DNA from: an uncultured Saprospirales bacterium
GTDB taxonomy: Bacteria > Bacteroidota > Bacteroidia > Chitinophagales > Saprospiraceae
Assembly (NCBI GenBank): GCA_937864265.1
Contig: CALMIR010000095.1
Location: 1 to 46,144, forward strand
Length of the DNA: 46,144 bases
Reading direction: 5' to 3'
Shown here: positions 15,760 through 23,847 of the stretch, in pieces
Layout: each line of letters starts with the position of its first letter
Position numbering within the stretch: the first letter of the stretch is position 1
Translations under genes and position numbers: made by a program
The notes under the pieces: model-generated
Told to the model about the DNA's origin: nothing
Database searches by the model: none
Seen by the model: only the letters and a program-made list of their open reading frames with translations

Positions 15760-17766
15760 TTATAACTGCTTGAAATGCCGTTTTTGTCGGATGTAGTATT
15801 GCCAGATAATGCTGCTCGGATAGCGGGCCGACTTATTAGCGACCGAATGAACGCTGACTTTATTGATGGCTTCCTGGATGGGTTTGCGCTTTTTCCACAT
15901 GCGCCCGAATTGGGCGTAAAAAGCACCATGCGCAGACAGAATCGACCGGATATGCAACCATTTTCCCTGGGTTAAAAACAAAAGTCCGGCCACCCCATCC
16001 AACAGCAGTCGAAGTGGGATGAGCCAATAAAGCTTTTCCAGTGGTTCGTTTTTAAGCAGGGTAAATAGGGTGTTCCTGAAATTTAAAAATGTTTTATAAG
16101 GCGTATTGTAACTCAATGTGCCGCCACCTACATGGTACACCACCGATTCGGGCTGTACCATCACTTTGAAACCGGCTCTTTTCAATCGCCAACACAAATC
16201 AATCTCTTCCGCATGCGCGAAATAGTCCTCATCAAAACCGCCCAAGGCTCGAAATAAGGGTCCCCTGATGACCAAGGCAGCTCCACTGGCCCAAAATATT
16301 TCCTGAACATCATCGTACTGCCCCGTATCTTTTTCCGTAACCGCAAAAATGCGCCCTCGGCAAAATGGGTACCCCAAATGGTCAATCCAGCCACCCGACG
16401 CACCGGCATATTCAAAATAATCGGGGCGGTCAACCGCTCTGATCTTAGGTTGGCAAGCACCAATAGCGGCGTCTTGCTCCATCAAGTCAATAATCGGATC
16501 CAGCCAATCAGGGCTTACTTCTACGTCCGAATTCAACAACACATAATAGGGTGCTTCCACTTTGGCCAACGCCAAATTGTAGCCCCTGGCAAAGCCGTGA
16601 TTGCCTTTCAGATCGATACAGGCTATATGGGGATAATGCTCCGCCATAAAAGCCAGCGAATCGTCACTGGAGCCGTTGTCGGCAACATATATCTTGAAAT
16701 TGGCATATTGCATGGCTTCCACAGAAGGCAGGAAGCGTTCCAAAAAGGCCTTCCCGTTGTAGTTCAAAATGACAATAGCCACCAAAGGCATTAGCCCGTG
16801 CCGACGAACCGGGCGCAACGATTCCTCAAACAGGGCTTTATCGAGTTTGACGCTCGCCATTTCTGCATCTCGCTGCAATTGAAGCTTCAGAAGTTCCAGG
16901 TTTTCAAAATCGCGGTCTCCCCGTATCCAATCCACCAATTCTACTTTCAATTTATCGCCATACAAGTCGCGTTTGAAATCGAATATATGTACCTCGATGG
17001 TCGTGTTTTGGAATTGCTTGAGGGTAGGCCGGGAGCCGATGTACATCATGGCTTGATAGCGCTGATCCTGAAAGTGGACAAAAGCGGCGTATATTCCGGC
17101 TGGTGGTACCAACTTGTTTTTTTGGGTGATCTCCAGGTTGGCCGTCGGAAAGCCCAGCTTGGTGCCGATTTTTTGGCCGTGCACTACGGTGCCTGTCAAT
17201 AAAAAATAATGCCCCAACAGCTTGTTGGCTGCTTTCACCTCGCCTTGCTCTAGTGAATTGCGGATTTTTGTAGAGCTGACCGCCATATCGTCCACCTGGT
17301 GCTTCTCGATTTCCACCACCTGATAGGTATCGGCATTGCTGTGCCAGCGCAGGTAGTTGATGTCGCCTTGGCGGTTTAGTCCAAAACGGTGGTCATAGCC
17401 GATGACGATGTAGCGCGGATGGAATTTCTCTAGCAGGAATTTGTAAATATATTCATCCGCACTGAGCTGGGAAAACTCAATGGTAAAGGGCACCACGATC
17501 AGGTTGTCAATGCCTGTTTGCTCCAGCAACTGCACCTTTTCATCAATGGTGGTAATGAGCTTAAAGTCACTGTCCTTTGGATAAACAATTTGACGCGGAT
17601 GAGGATGAAAAGTAATGGCAATACTTTCCCCATCGATGCTGTGCGCCAGATCGTTTACTTTTTTGATTATCTGCTGGTGTCCTAAATGTACCCCGTCGAA
17701 CGATCCTATGGTCAGGACAGCATTCCGGAATGGGGGTAAATTTTGTAAGCCGTTAAAAAGTCTCAT
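15760..17766 (-). CDS. ribF: RibF (riboflavin kinase/FAD synthetase) fused to a family-2 glycosyltransferase
   Basis: A 668-residue single ORF. Residues 1-~315 form a complete RibF: FAD-synthetase nucleotidyltransferase (GSFDGVHLGH, 21-30; VIGYDHRFGLNRQG ~122; SSTKIR ~160) then riboflavin kinase (GTKLGFPTANL ~194; MYIGSRPT ~235). RibF makes FMN and FAD. Residues ~326-668 form a GT2 enzyme (VAIVILNYNG, ADNGSSDDS, YVLLNSDVEVSPDW, GFDEDYFAHAEEIDLCWR) with a hydrophobic stretch near the end, like membrane-associated rhamnosyl/cell-wall transferases. The start is the ATG at 17766; an in-frame ATG at 17832 lies upstream of a candidate -7 box. At the junction, a TAA in the +1 frame overlaps the ATG of the GT2 part, as if two coupled genes had been merged by a frameshift, real or from sequencing error. 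Confidence 0.9.
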   Translation of the reverse strand: MRLFNGLQNLPPFRNAVLTIGSFDGVHLGHQQIIKKVNDLAHSIDGESIAITFHPHPRQIVYPKDSDFKLITTIDEKVQLLEQTGIDNLIVVPFTIEFSQLSADEYIYKFLLEKFHPRYIVIGYDHRFGLNRQGDINYLRWHSNADTYQVVEIEKHQVDDMAVSSTKIRNSLEQGEVKAANKLLGHYFLLTGTVVHGQKIGTKLGFPTANLEITQKNKLVPPAGIYAAFVHFQDQRYQAMMYIGSRPTLKQFQNTTIEVHIFDFKRDLYGDKLKVELVDWIRGDRDFENLELLKLQLQRDAEMASVKLDKALFEESLRPVRRHGLMPLVAIVILNYNGKAFLERFLPSVEAMQYANFKIYVADNGSSDDSLAFMAEHYPHIACIDLKGNHGFARGYNLALAKVEAPYYVLLNSDVEVSPDWLDPIIDLMEQDAAIGACQPKIRAVDRPDYFEYAGASGGWIDHLGYPFCRGRIFAVTEKDTGQYDDVQEIFWASGAALVIRGPLFRALGGFDEDYFAHAEEIDLCWRLKRAGFKVMVQPESVVYHVGGGTLSYNTPYKTFLNFRNTLFTLLKNEPLEKLYWLIPLRLLLDGVAGLLFLTQGKWLHIRSILSAHGAFYAQFGRMWKKRKPIQEAINKVSVHSVANKSARYPSSIIWQYYIRQKRHFKQL

Positions 17767-17773
17767 CGTGCTG

Positions 17774-17781
17774 CAAAGGTA
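17774..17781 (-). promoter_or_regulatory. Candidate -7 box of the ribF fusion gene
   Basis: TACCTTTG on the minus strand fits TAnnTTTG and ends 7 bp before the ATG at 17766. A TTTG lies 26 bp further upstream, longer than the usual spacing, so this is only a partial match. Confidence 0.35.
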
Positions 17782-17940
17782 AAAGTTTTGACTTTCCATT
17801 TTCCTCCCAAAGCCGGAATAATGAAAAAGCAAAAACTCTTAAATCAATACTTTGTTTATAAATTTGTGGCCGCCGCCACCAAATAGGGTCGTCTGGCAAA
17901 ATTAGCCAGGCGTTCACAAAACCTATAAGTTTACGCGAAT

Positions 17941-19029
17941 ATGGATCAAACAACTGTTGTAAAAGCATTGGCCAAGGTCATTGACCCTTCTTCTGGGCAA
18001 GACATCATTACCAGAAGCATGGTCAGAGATTTGGAAATCGAAGGGAATAACGTCCGTTTTACCATAGAATTGCCCAACTTGAATGCCCAGCACAAAGAAG
18101 AGCTGAATTTCGCCTGCATCGAAGCCGTGCAACAGGCCTACCCTCAAGCCGAAGTGCATGTCCACCTCATGGGGCGCACCCCAGAGTCGCTGCAAAGCAA
18201 CAACCCGCTGGCTCATGTAAAAAACATCATAGCCGTCGCTTCCGGCAAAGGAGGGGTAGGCAAATCAACGGTATCCGTCAATTTAGCCTTGGGTTTAAAA
18301 AAACTGGGCATGAACGTGGGGCTGGTTGACGCCGATTTGTACGGCCCATCCATCCCAACCATGTTGGGACTCCAGGGACAACGCCCCAAAATACAAACGC
18401 TATACGGCCAGCCCAAAATACAGCCGCTGGAAGCTTATGGGATGCCGGTCATGTCTATCGGTTTCATCATAGAGCCAGAACAGGCAGTAGTGTTGCGTGG
18501 CCCTCGATTGGCAGGTATCATCAAACAGTTTTTCAACGATACCATCTGGCCGGAACTGGATTGTCTGGTGGTGGATTTGCCGCCGGGCACGGGCGATATC
18601 CAACTGAGCCTGGTACAAACGGTGCCGGTAACCGGGGTGGTGCTCGTTACTACCCCACAGGAGGTGGCCATAGCCGATGCCGTCAAAGCCATGAATATGT
18701 TTTTACTGCCTTCCGTGAATGTCCCCATTTTGGGAGTGGTGGAAAACATGGCCTGGTTTACGCCCGCCGAATTGCCCAACAACAAATACTACATCTTTGG
18801 ACAAGGCGGCGGCAAAAAAATGGTGCAACTGAGCGAATCCATGCTCTTAGGACAAGTGCCTATCGTGATGAGCATTCGAGAATCGGGCGATGCGGGCAAG
18901 CCTGCCATCCTCGGCCAGGAGGAATCGGCTAAGCAAGCTTTTGCCAAAGTCGCCGAAAACACCCTGCGGCAGTTGGCCATCAGGAATGAAATGCTGGAGC
19001 CCACCAAAATGGTTGGTTTGCAGTCATAA
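17941..19029 (+). CDS. Mrp/ApbC/NBP35-type Fe-S carrier P-loop ATPase
   Basis: A 362-residue iron-sulfur cluster scaffold/carrier ATPase. An N-terminal DUF59/MIP18-like domain (~1-85) precedes the deviant Walker A motif SGKGGVGKST (101-110), DADLYGPSIP (switch I, ~130) and the LDCLVVDLPPGTGD Walker B region (~210). The CPxC found in many Mrp proteins after VVENM is replaced here by TPAELPNN; I believe this is common in Bacteroidota members, so it is not evidence of decay. The nfu gene follows 43 bp later, supporting a shared role in Fe-S assembly. A TAAATTTG box at 17859-17866 may be its -7 element. Confidence 0.93.
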   Translation: MDQTTVVKALAKVIDPSSGQDIITRSMVRDLEIEGNNVRFTIELPNLNAQHKEELNFACIEAVQQAYPQAEVHVHLMGRTPESLQSNNPLAHVKNIIAVASGKGGVGKSTVSVNLALGLKKLGMNVGLVDADLYGPSIPTMLGLQGQRPKIQTLYGQPKIQPLEAYGMPVMSIGFIIEPEQAVVLRGPRLAGIIKQFFNDTIWPELDCLVVDLPPGTGDIQLSLVQTVPVTGVVLVTTPQEVAIADAVKAMNMFLLPSVNVPILGVVENMAWFTPAELPNNKYYIFGQGGGKKMVQLSESMLLGQVPIVMSIRESGDAGKPAILGQEESAKQAFAKVAENTLRQLAIRNEMLEPTKMVGLQS

Positions 19030-19072
19030 TTTTCATTAACTTTGAGTATCAATTATCAATAATAGCTATTGT

Positions 19073-19318
19073 ATGTCTTTAGTAGAAAAAAATGAATGGA
19101 TGGATCGGGTGGATCAGGCGCTGGAAGAAGTGCGCCCACACTTGGCCGTGGATGGAGGCAACGTAGAAGTGGTGGACATTAGCGATGAAATGGTGGTGCG
19201 GGTAAAATGGCTGGGCGCTTGCAGCAATTGCAGCATGTCGGTGATGACCATGAAGGCCGGCGTCGAACAAGCCATTATCGGGAGGCTGCCGGAAATTTCG
19301 GGAGTGGTGGCGGTGTGA
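19073..19318 (+). CDS. NifU-like C-terminal domain protein (Nfu)
   Basis: An 81-residue minimal Nfu domain that carries or delivers Fe-S clusters. The CxxC cluster ligands are C50 and C53 in LGACSNCSMSVMTMKAGVE, and the preceding HLAVDGGNVEVVDI is the usual Nfu start. It is only the C-terminal NifU domain. It lies 43 bp downstream of mrp on the same strand and is probably in the same operon. Confidence 0.93.
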   Translation: MSLVEKNEWMDRVDQALEEVRPHLAVDGGNVEVVDISDEMVVRVKWLGACSNCSMSVMTMKAGVEQAIIGRLPEISGVVAV

Positions 19319-19427
19319 ACCAAATTACATACCTACTACATTTTGTCATTCGCCCTGCAATTTGTTTAAGTGGTGTTTTTCAGAAAGTTACAAGTGTTAA
19401 CTTAGTCATTTCAAAAAAGAAATCACC

Positions 19428-20870
19428 ATGAAAGAAATTACCTGCTTTTTACTGTTGACCCTGCCTGCCTGGTTACCTGCGCAATTATTCACCGATGCCA
19501 GTCAACAACTGCCCGACAACGGCGCCAAAGGACAAAGTATGGACGTGCGTGCTGCCGATCTGGACAACGATGGCGATCTAGACATTGTACTGGCCAATGA
19601 ATTTCAGGCCAACACGCTATTAATGAATGGTGGAAATGGCATTTTCAGCAACGGAACATCCGGAAATTTGCCACAGGAAGTACACGACAGCGAAGATGTC
19701 GCCATCGCGGATTTCAATAACGATGGTTTTCTCGACCTGGTGTTTTGCAGTGAAGACGATATAACTTTGGGCTGGTCTAATGTTCACGAATATTATCTGG
19801 GAAATGGTACAGGTCAATTTGTTACCGCCTCCTTCCAACCAAGCGATTCTGAGGCCAATGCCGTTGTAAGTACCGATCTGAACCTGGATGGCTTTCCAGA
19901 CCTTTTGTTTGGGAACAACGGTGGAACGGGGGTACTGATCAATGATGGAACTGGGCAATTTATCTCTGCTACAGAAAGGGTGCCCCAATTACAACGCACC
20001 ACCCAAGACCTTGCGATGGCTGATGTCGATATGGATGGCGACCTCGATTTGATGGAGGGCAATGAAAATGGGAATGTTTTATGCCTCAATGATGGTCAAG
20101 GTTTTTTCAGCGACGTAAGCGCTTCTCATTTGCCGCAGGGATTAAATATAGAGACCCGAAAAATTGCTTTTGGCGATATAGATCAGGACGGTGATGTGGA
20201 TGTATTTTTATCAAATGTTGCTTTTATACCGGGCAAAATGCCGCAAAATCGATTGTTCGAAAACGATGGTTCGGGGCATTACACAGATATTACTGCTACC
20301 CACCTGCCCAGCGACAGTGACCATACCATTGATGGCATTTTTGAAGACCTGGATTTGGACGGGGATCTCGATCTGATTGTCGCTAATGTATTTGGCGCTC
20401 CGGTCAAAATATATGAAAACGCTGGCGATGGACATTTTGGAGACGCCACTTTATCTGTTTTGGGTATGTATTACTACCGCGATGCGCTTGGTGTTATTGC
20501 GGAGGATTTCAATGGCGATGGTTTGAACGACTTGTACATTTGCGACAGGAAGTTACCGCAAAATGACAGCAAAGACTTACTACTGCTCCGCCATCCTATT
20601 TCTGCGATTCCGCAGCTTGAGCCTCTTAGCGATCAAATCCGGCTTTTTCCTAATCCGGCGAAATCATTCATTTACTTGAGCAGCAACAGTGAATTGCCTG
20701 ATACCATGACTTTATACGACAACACAGGTCGCCACGTCAGCACTTTGTCAGCCAATGCAGATGAAGGCAGGCTTTATAAAATCGACTTGCCAAAGGGGTT
20801 GGCTTCTGGCCTGTACTATTTACAAATTGCTGTCGGCATACAAAAACCAATGTATATTCACTGGGAATAG
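19428..20870 (+). CDS. FG-GAP/VCBS repeat protein with T9SS sorting tail
   Basis: A 480-residue secreted protein. A signal peptide (cleavage near LPAQ, ~19) is followed by about seven repeats of the FG-GAP/VCBS type, each with a calcium-type DxDxDG loop (DLDNDGDLD, DFNNDGFLD, DLNLDGFPD, DVDMDGDLD, DIDQDGDVD, DLDLDGDLD, DFNGDGLND). These predict a seven-bladed beta-propeller that binds calcium. The last ~75 residues (RLFPNPAKSFIYL... ending in YLQIAVGIQKPMYIHWE) are a type A T9SS C-terminal domain, so it is exported and probably surface-anchored. The ligand or substrate is unknown; such propellers often bind polysaccharide or other proteins. Confidence 0.88.
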   Translation: MKEITCFLLLTLPAWLPAQLFTDASQQLPDNGAKGQSMDVRAADLDNDGDLDIVLANEFQANTLLMNGGNGIFSNGTSGNLPQEVHDSEDVAIADFNNDGFLDLVFCSEDDITLGWSNVHEYYLGNGTGQFVTASFQPSDSEANAVVSTDLNLDGFPDLLFGNNGGTGVLINDGTGQFISATERVPQLQRTTQDLAMADVDMDGDLDLMEGNENGNVLCLNDGQGFFSDVSASHLPQGLNIETRKIAFGDIDQDGDVDVFLSNVAFIPGKMPQNRLFENDGSGHYTDITATHLPSDSDHTIDGIFEDLDLDGDLDLIVANVFGAPVKIYENAGDGHFGDATLSVLGMYYYRDALGVIAEDFNGDGLNDLYICDRKLPQNDSKDLLLLRHPISAIPQLEPLSDQIRLFPNPAKSFIYLSSNSELPDTMTLYDNTGRHVSTLSANADEGRLYKIDLPKGLASGLYYLQIAVGIQKPMYIHWE

Positions 20871-20922
20871 CAGCTAAATGGCCAGATGCCACTGCTTTAA
20901 TCAGCGATTTAACTGGCTTGAC

Positions 20923-21705
20923 TTATTTCGGCGGCGGGCTCATCGCCGTCCAGCCGCCATCCACGACCAGGGTTTGACCGGTTATGTGGCTGGAAAGCGG
21001 ATGCAGTAAAAACAAGGCTGCATGGGCAATATCTTGTGTGGTAGCGCATCTGCCGTTGGGAGTGGTTCGATTCCACTGTTCCTGGTATTCACCTCCCTCC
21101 AAATCAAGCGTCCTTTCCGTCAGGGTAGCGCCTGGGGAAATGGCATTGACGGTAATCTGATGCCGAGCCAGTTCTACGCCTAGCGATTTGGCTAAAAAAA
21201 CAATAGCGGCCTTAGACATACCGTAAGCGGTCAGGTCCGGGTGGTAGGTATGCCCCGTCACAGAAGACATGAATACCAGACGGCCGCCCGATTGCTGTCG
21301 GATCATTTGTTGGGCAGCCTGCTGCGCCAGAAAAAAAGTACCCTGCAAATTGACCTGTACCAGTTGTTGAAAATGCTCGACCGGGTAATCCAAGAAGCGG
21401 CCAAAAGTAGTAATCCCGGCATTGGCAACGATCATATCCAAGGTGCCAAAGGTCGAGACCGCGGTGTCGATCATTTGTTGGATGCAATCCAGATGGCCGG
21501 AATTGCCCGTTACCCCCCTGATGCTGCCACCTTCCTGTCGAATGCGCTCTACCGCAGCCTCGGTTGCCTGTTCCTGTACATCGTTCAAAACAATATGGGC
21601 ACCTTGTGCTGCCAATTGCCGGGCAATTTCAAAGCCAATGCCTATACCGGCCCCTGTGATGATGGCGGTTTTTTGTTGAAAAATTGGTGGTGTATGGATT
21701 GGCAT
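20923..21705 (-). CDS. Short-chain dehydrogenase/reductase (SDR)
   Basis: A 260-residue NAD(P)-dependent oxidoreductase. The classical motifs are present: TGAGIGIG (17-24) for cofactor binding, NAG in VANAGITTFG (~95), the catalytic Ser in FMSSVTGHT (~147), YGMSK (~160) and the ISPGATLTE turn. It ends in ITGQTLVVDGGW, as FabG-like SDRs do. I start at the ATG at 21705, because the extra ten residues of the longer frame do not fit the family. The substrate cannot be told from sequence. The gene is in line with apbE but separated by 43 bp. Confidence 0.88.
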   Translation of the reverse strand: MPIHTPPIFQQKTAIITGAGIGIGFEIARQLAAQGAHIVLNDVQEQATEAAVERIRQEGGSIRGVTGNSGHLDCIQQMIDTAVSTFGTLDMIVANAGITTFGRFLDYPVEHFQQLVQVNLQGTFFLAQQAAQQMIRQQSGGRLVFMSSVTGHTYHPDLTAYGMSKAAIVFLAKSLGVELARHQITVNAISPGATLTERTLDLEGGEYQEQWNRTTPNGRCATTQDIAHAALFLLHPLSSHITGQTLVVDGGWTAMSPPPK

Positions 21706-21748
21706 AGTGGCGTATGGAAATAATTTGCACTGCAATTTAGGAAGAAGT

Positions 21749-22738
21749 TCAATAGTAATGGAGCTGGAGTTGGGCAGAAGTAAAAAGCGCTCCTTTTTCG
21801 GTAATGATGAGGCATTCTACCTGGTTCAGTTGGTTGACCAATTTCAAGCCCCTATCTTTTCCCAGTACAAATATAGCCGTAGCCAGCGCATCGGCCAACT
21901 CCGCATCCGGACAAACAACGCTTACACTGGAAATGCCAGTAGTTGGGTAGCCCGTTTTGGGGTTGATGATGTGGGCATAGCGAATGCCCCTGGAGGTAAA
22001 ATATTTTTCATAATCGCCCGAAGTGACGATGGCCATGTCTTTGAGTGCCAACCAGCCAATCATTTGATCTTTTCGCTTAGGGTCGGCAATTTGTACTGTC
22101 CATGGGGTTTCTTGGGCATTGCTTCCCCATACCATCAAATCTCCACTGGCGTTGACCACCCCGCCCACGACCCCAGTGATGGCTGCCATGATTTGTTTGG
22201 CCCGATTGGCCGCATAGCCTTTGCCGATGGCGCCAAAACCGATTTTCATCCCTTTTTCTTTTAAAAAAACGGTGCTATTTTCTGGATCGAGGAGGATATT
22301 TTCCCAATTGATTTTAGCGGCAGCATATTGCACCATTTGGCTATCGGGCATGGTTTGTTCTTGCCCATTAAAGTCCCAAATCTTATCCATCGAAGCGAAG
22401 GAAATGTCAAAGGCGCCCCCGGTTAGCTTGGATACTTTTTTAGACCGATAGATCAGATCATATAGCTCTGGATCGACTTCAACGGCTTGGATGCCTGCAT
22501 TTTTGTTGATTGCCGAGGTTTGCGAAGTGGAATCCCAGGAAGAAATCAGGCGTTCGATCCGGCTGATTTCGTCTATCCCCGCTTGGATGGCTTCCCAGGC
22601 AATCGTATCGTTGCTGGCCACAGCCGTCAATTCAAAGCGACAGCCCATTAGCTTTAGCACTTTATTGGCCTCTGCCCAAGTTTGCCCTTGTAGGGAAAAA
22701 ACGAGCAAGCCCGAAAGCATACACAAAGCCAACCTCAT
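21749..22738 (-). CDS. apbE: FAD:protein FMN transferase (ApbE)
   Basis: A 329-residue exported flavin transferase that moves FMN from FAD to Thr/Ser of periplasm-facing proteins such as Rnf/Nqr subunits. The signal peptide (LALCMLSGLLVFSLQGQ) sets the start at 22738. Family motifs are GFGAIGKGYAANRAKQIM (~177), GVVNASGDLMVWG (~202) and TSGDYEKYF...YAHIINPKTGYPT (~240-265), with magnesium ligands expected in the AELADALATAIFVLG region (~280). The ATG overlaps the stop of the upstream thioredoxin-like gene in an ATGA, so the two are translationally coupled. The Nqr/Rnf targets are not in this window. Confidence 0.95.
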   Translation of the reverse strand: MRLALCMLSGLLVFSLQGQTWAEANKVLKLMGCRFELTAVASNDTIAWEAIQAGIDEISRIERLISSWDSTSQTSAINKNAGIQAVEVDPELYDLIYRSKKVSKLTGGAFDISFASMDKIWDFNGQEQTMPDSQMVQYAAAKINWENILLDPENSTVFLKEKGMKIGFGAIGKGYAANRAKQIMAAITGVVGGVVNASGDLMVWGSNAQETPWTVQIADPKRKDQMIGWLALKDMAIVTSGDYEKYFTSRGIRYAHIINPKTGYPTTGISSVSVVCPDAELADALATAIFVLGKDRGLKLVNQLNQVECLIITEKGALFTSAQLQLHYY

Positions 22739-23187
22739 GGATGACGCGCGATTTCCTGGCACTCCTTGATGAAGTGCTCGGCAGCTTGGTTGGTATAACT
22801 CAGGTTGCGGATCAGGTGATCTGCCCCATCCAACAAGACCAGCTTTGGGAAAGCCCCTGCTTTGTTGTACTGCTCTGCCAATTGTTCGTGGTGTGCGGTT
22901 TGTTCTTTGGAAAGCCGGTTCTTTTTCCGGGCGGGAAAATCCAGGTACAACACCACCAGATTTTCCTGAGCATAAGTCTGAAAAACTTCGCTATCTAGTA
23001 TTTCTTTCTTGAACTGCATACAAGGCCGACACCAATCGGAACCGGCAAAGACCATCAGAATTTTTTTATTTTCTGCCAATGCGACGGCTTTGGCTTGCTC
23101 ATAGTCGGTGAAAAACGGTTGTTCCGTTTGGGCAAAAACGCTGTAAGCCAGACCGCACAAGCCCAATAGCAGGGTACTTTTTTTCAT
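22735..23187 (-). CDS. Thioredoxin-fold protein, periplasmic, partner of ApbE
   Basis: A 150-residue exported thioredoxin-like protein with signal peptide (cleavage after VFAQ) and active site WCRPC (C53, C56) in MVFAGSDWCRPCMQFKKEI. The FxGSDWCxxC context is that of the thioredoxin_7/DUF255-like family rather than a housekeeping thioredoxin. It probably reduces or isomerises disulfides in the periplasm, perhaps keeping an ApbE partner reduced. The gene overlaps apbE by 4 bp (ATGA), the tightest coupling in this region. Confidence 0.88.
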   Translation of the reverse strand: MKKSTLLLGLCGLAYSVFAQTEQPFFTDYEQAKAVALAENKKILMVFAGSDWCRPCMQFKKEILDSEVFQTYAQENLVVLYLDFPARKKNRLSKEQTAHHEQLAEQYNKAGAFPKLVLLDGADHLIRNLSYTNQAAEHFIKECQEIARHP

Positions 23188-23271
23188 TTGTTTTCTCGAT
23201 TTGGTTTTAAAACGCCCCTTTGAATTGTTTAGTTTAGATGTGTCCCAATTCTGTGGGTATAGCCGTTTTAG

Positions 23272-23802
23272 TTAAGATAAATAGTGGTTGTTGATATAAT
23301 TGGAAATAACGACCGTATCTTCTTGCACATCGGCTTCTTTATTGCCAAATATTTCCAACAATTCAAACACACGTTCATCCGCTGTAATCAAGGCGATATT
23401 TCCCACGAATAGGTTTCGTTTTTTATACACTTTCGTTCTAAATTCAGCAACTTCGTCTTTGTTGACACGTAAAGTTTTGTAGCCTTCTTTGATTTCTATT
23501 GTATTTTCTCCAATGCCAATGGTCTTTTTATGCGCTTCTTTTGCTCTTTCTCTGACGTTCATTGTCGCGGCCAGAAAAGAGATTGATATCGCCATTATAC
23601 CTATACCTACCCTACCCCATATAAATAGGAATGTGAGTAGCCCTGCAAATAAACCAATACAGGATATAATGATATTGCGATTAATGGTAGCATCCGTCTT
23701 CTTTAGCTTCCGCAATATCCATTGATTATCTCCTTTTTCAAACTTCAGGCCGTGTATTGACATGGTATTGGAAAACAAATCATCTTCCAGACTTTGATTC
23801 AT
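23272..23802 (-). CDS. Small membrane protein of unknown function
   Basis: A 176-residue protein I do not recognise. Residues ~42-82 contain two adjacent hydrophobic segments (NIIISCIGLFAGLLTFLFIW and IGIMAISISFLAAT). The N-terminal part and a ~95-residue C-terminal part are hydrophilic and may form a PH-like or other beta-rich cytoplasmic domain (TIEIKEGYKTLRVNKDEVAEFRTKVY...). It lies 45 bp after the smc stop on the same strand and could be a distal gene of that transcript. There is no sign of decay. Confidence 0.55.
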   Translation of the reverse strand: MNQSLEDDLFSNTMSIHGLKFEKGDNQWILRKLKKTDATINRNIIISCIGLFAGLLTFLFIWGRVGIGIMAISISFLAATMNVRERAKEAHKKTIGIGENTIEIKEGYKTLRVNKDEVAEFRTKVYKKRNLFVGNIALITADERVFELLEIFGNKEADVQEDTVVISNYINNHYLS

Positions 23803-23847
23803 TGTTTTATTTTTATGGATATTTTAAAACTTCTTATATTTTCTTCC

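Noticed and set aside
18760-18800. Loss of the Mrp CxxC motif as a sign of decay
   Set aside because: The replacement sequence TPAELPNN is, as far as I recall, normal for Bacteroidota Mrp proteins, and the rest of the protein is intact.
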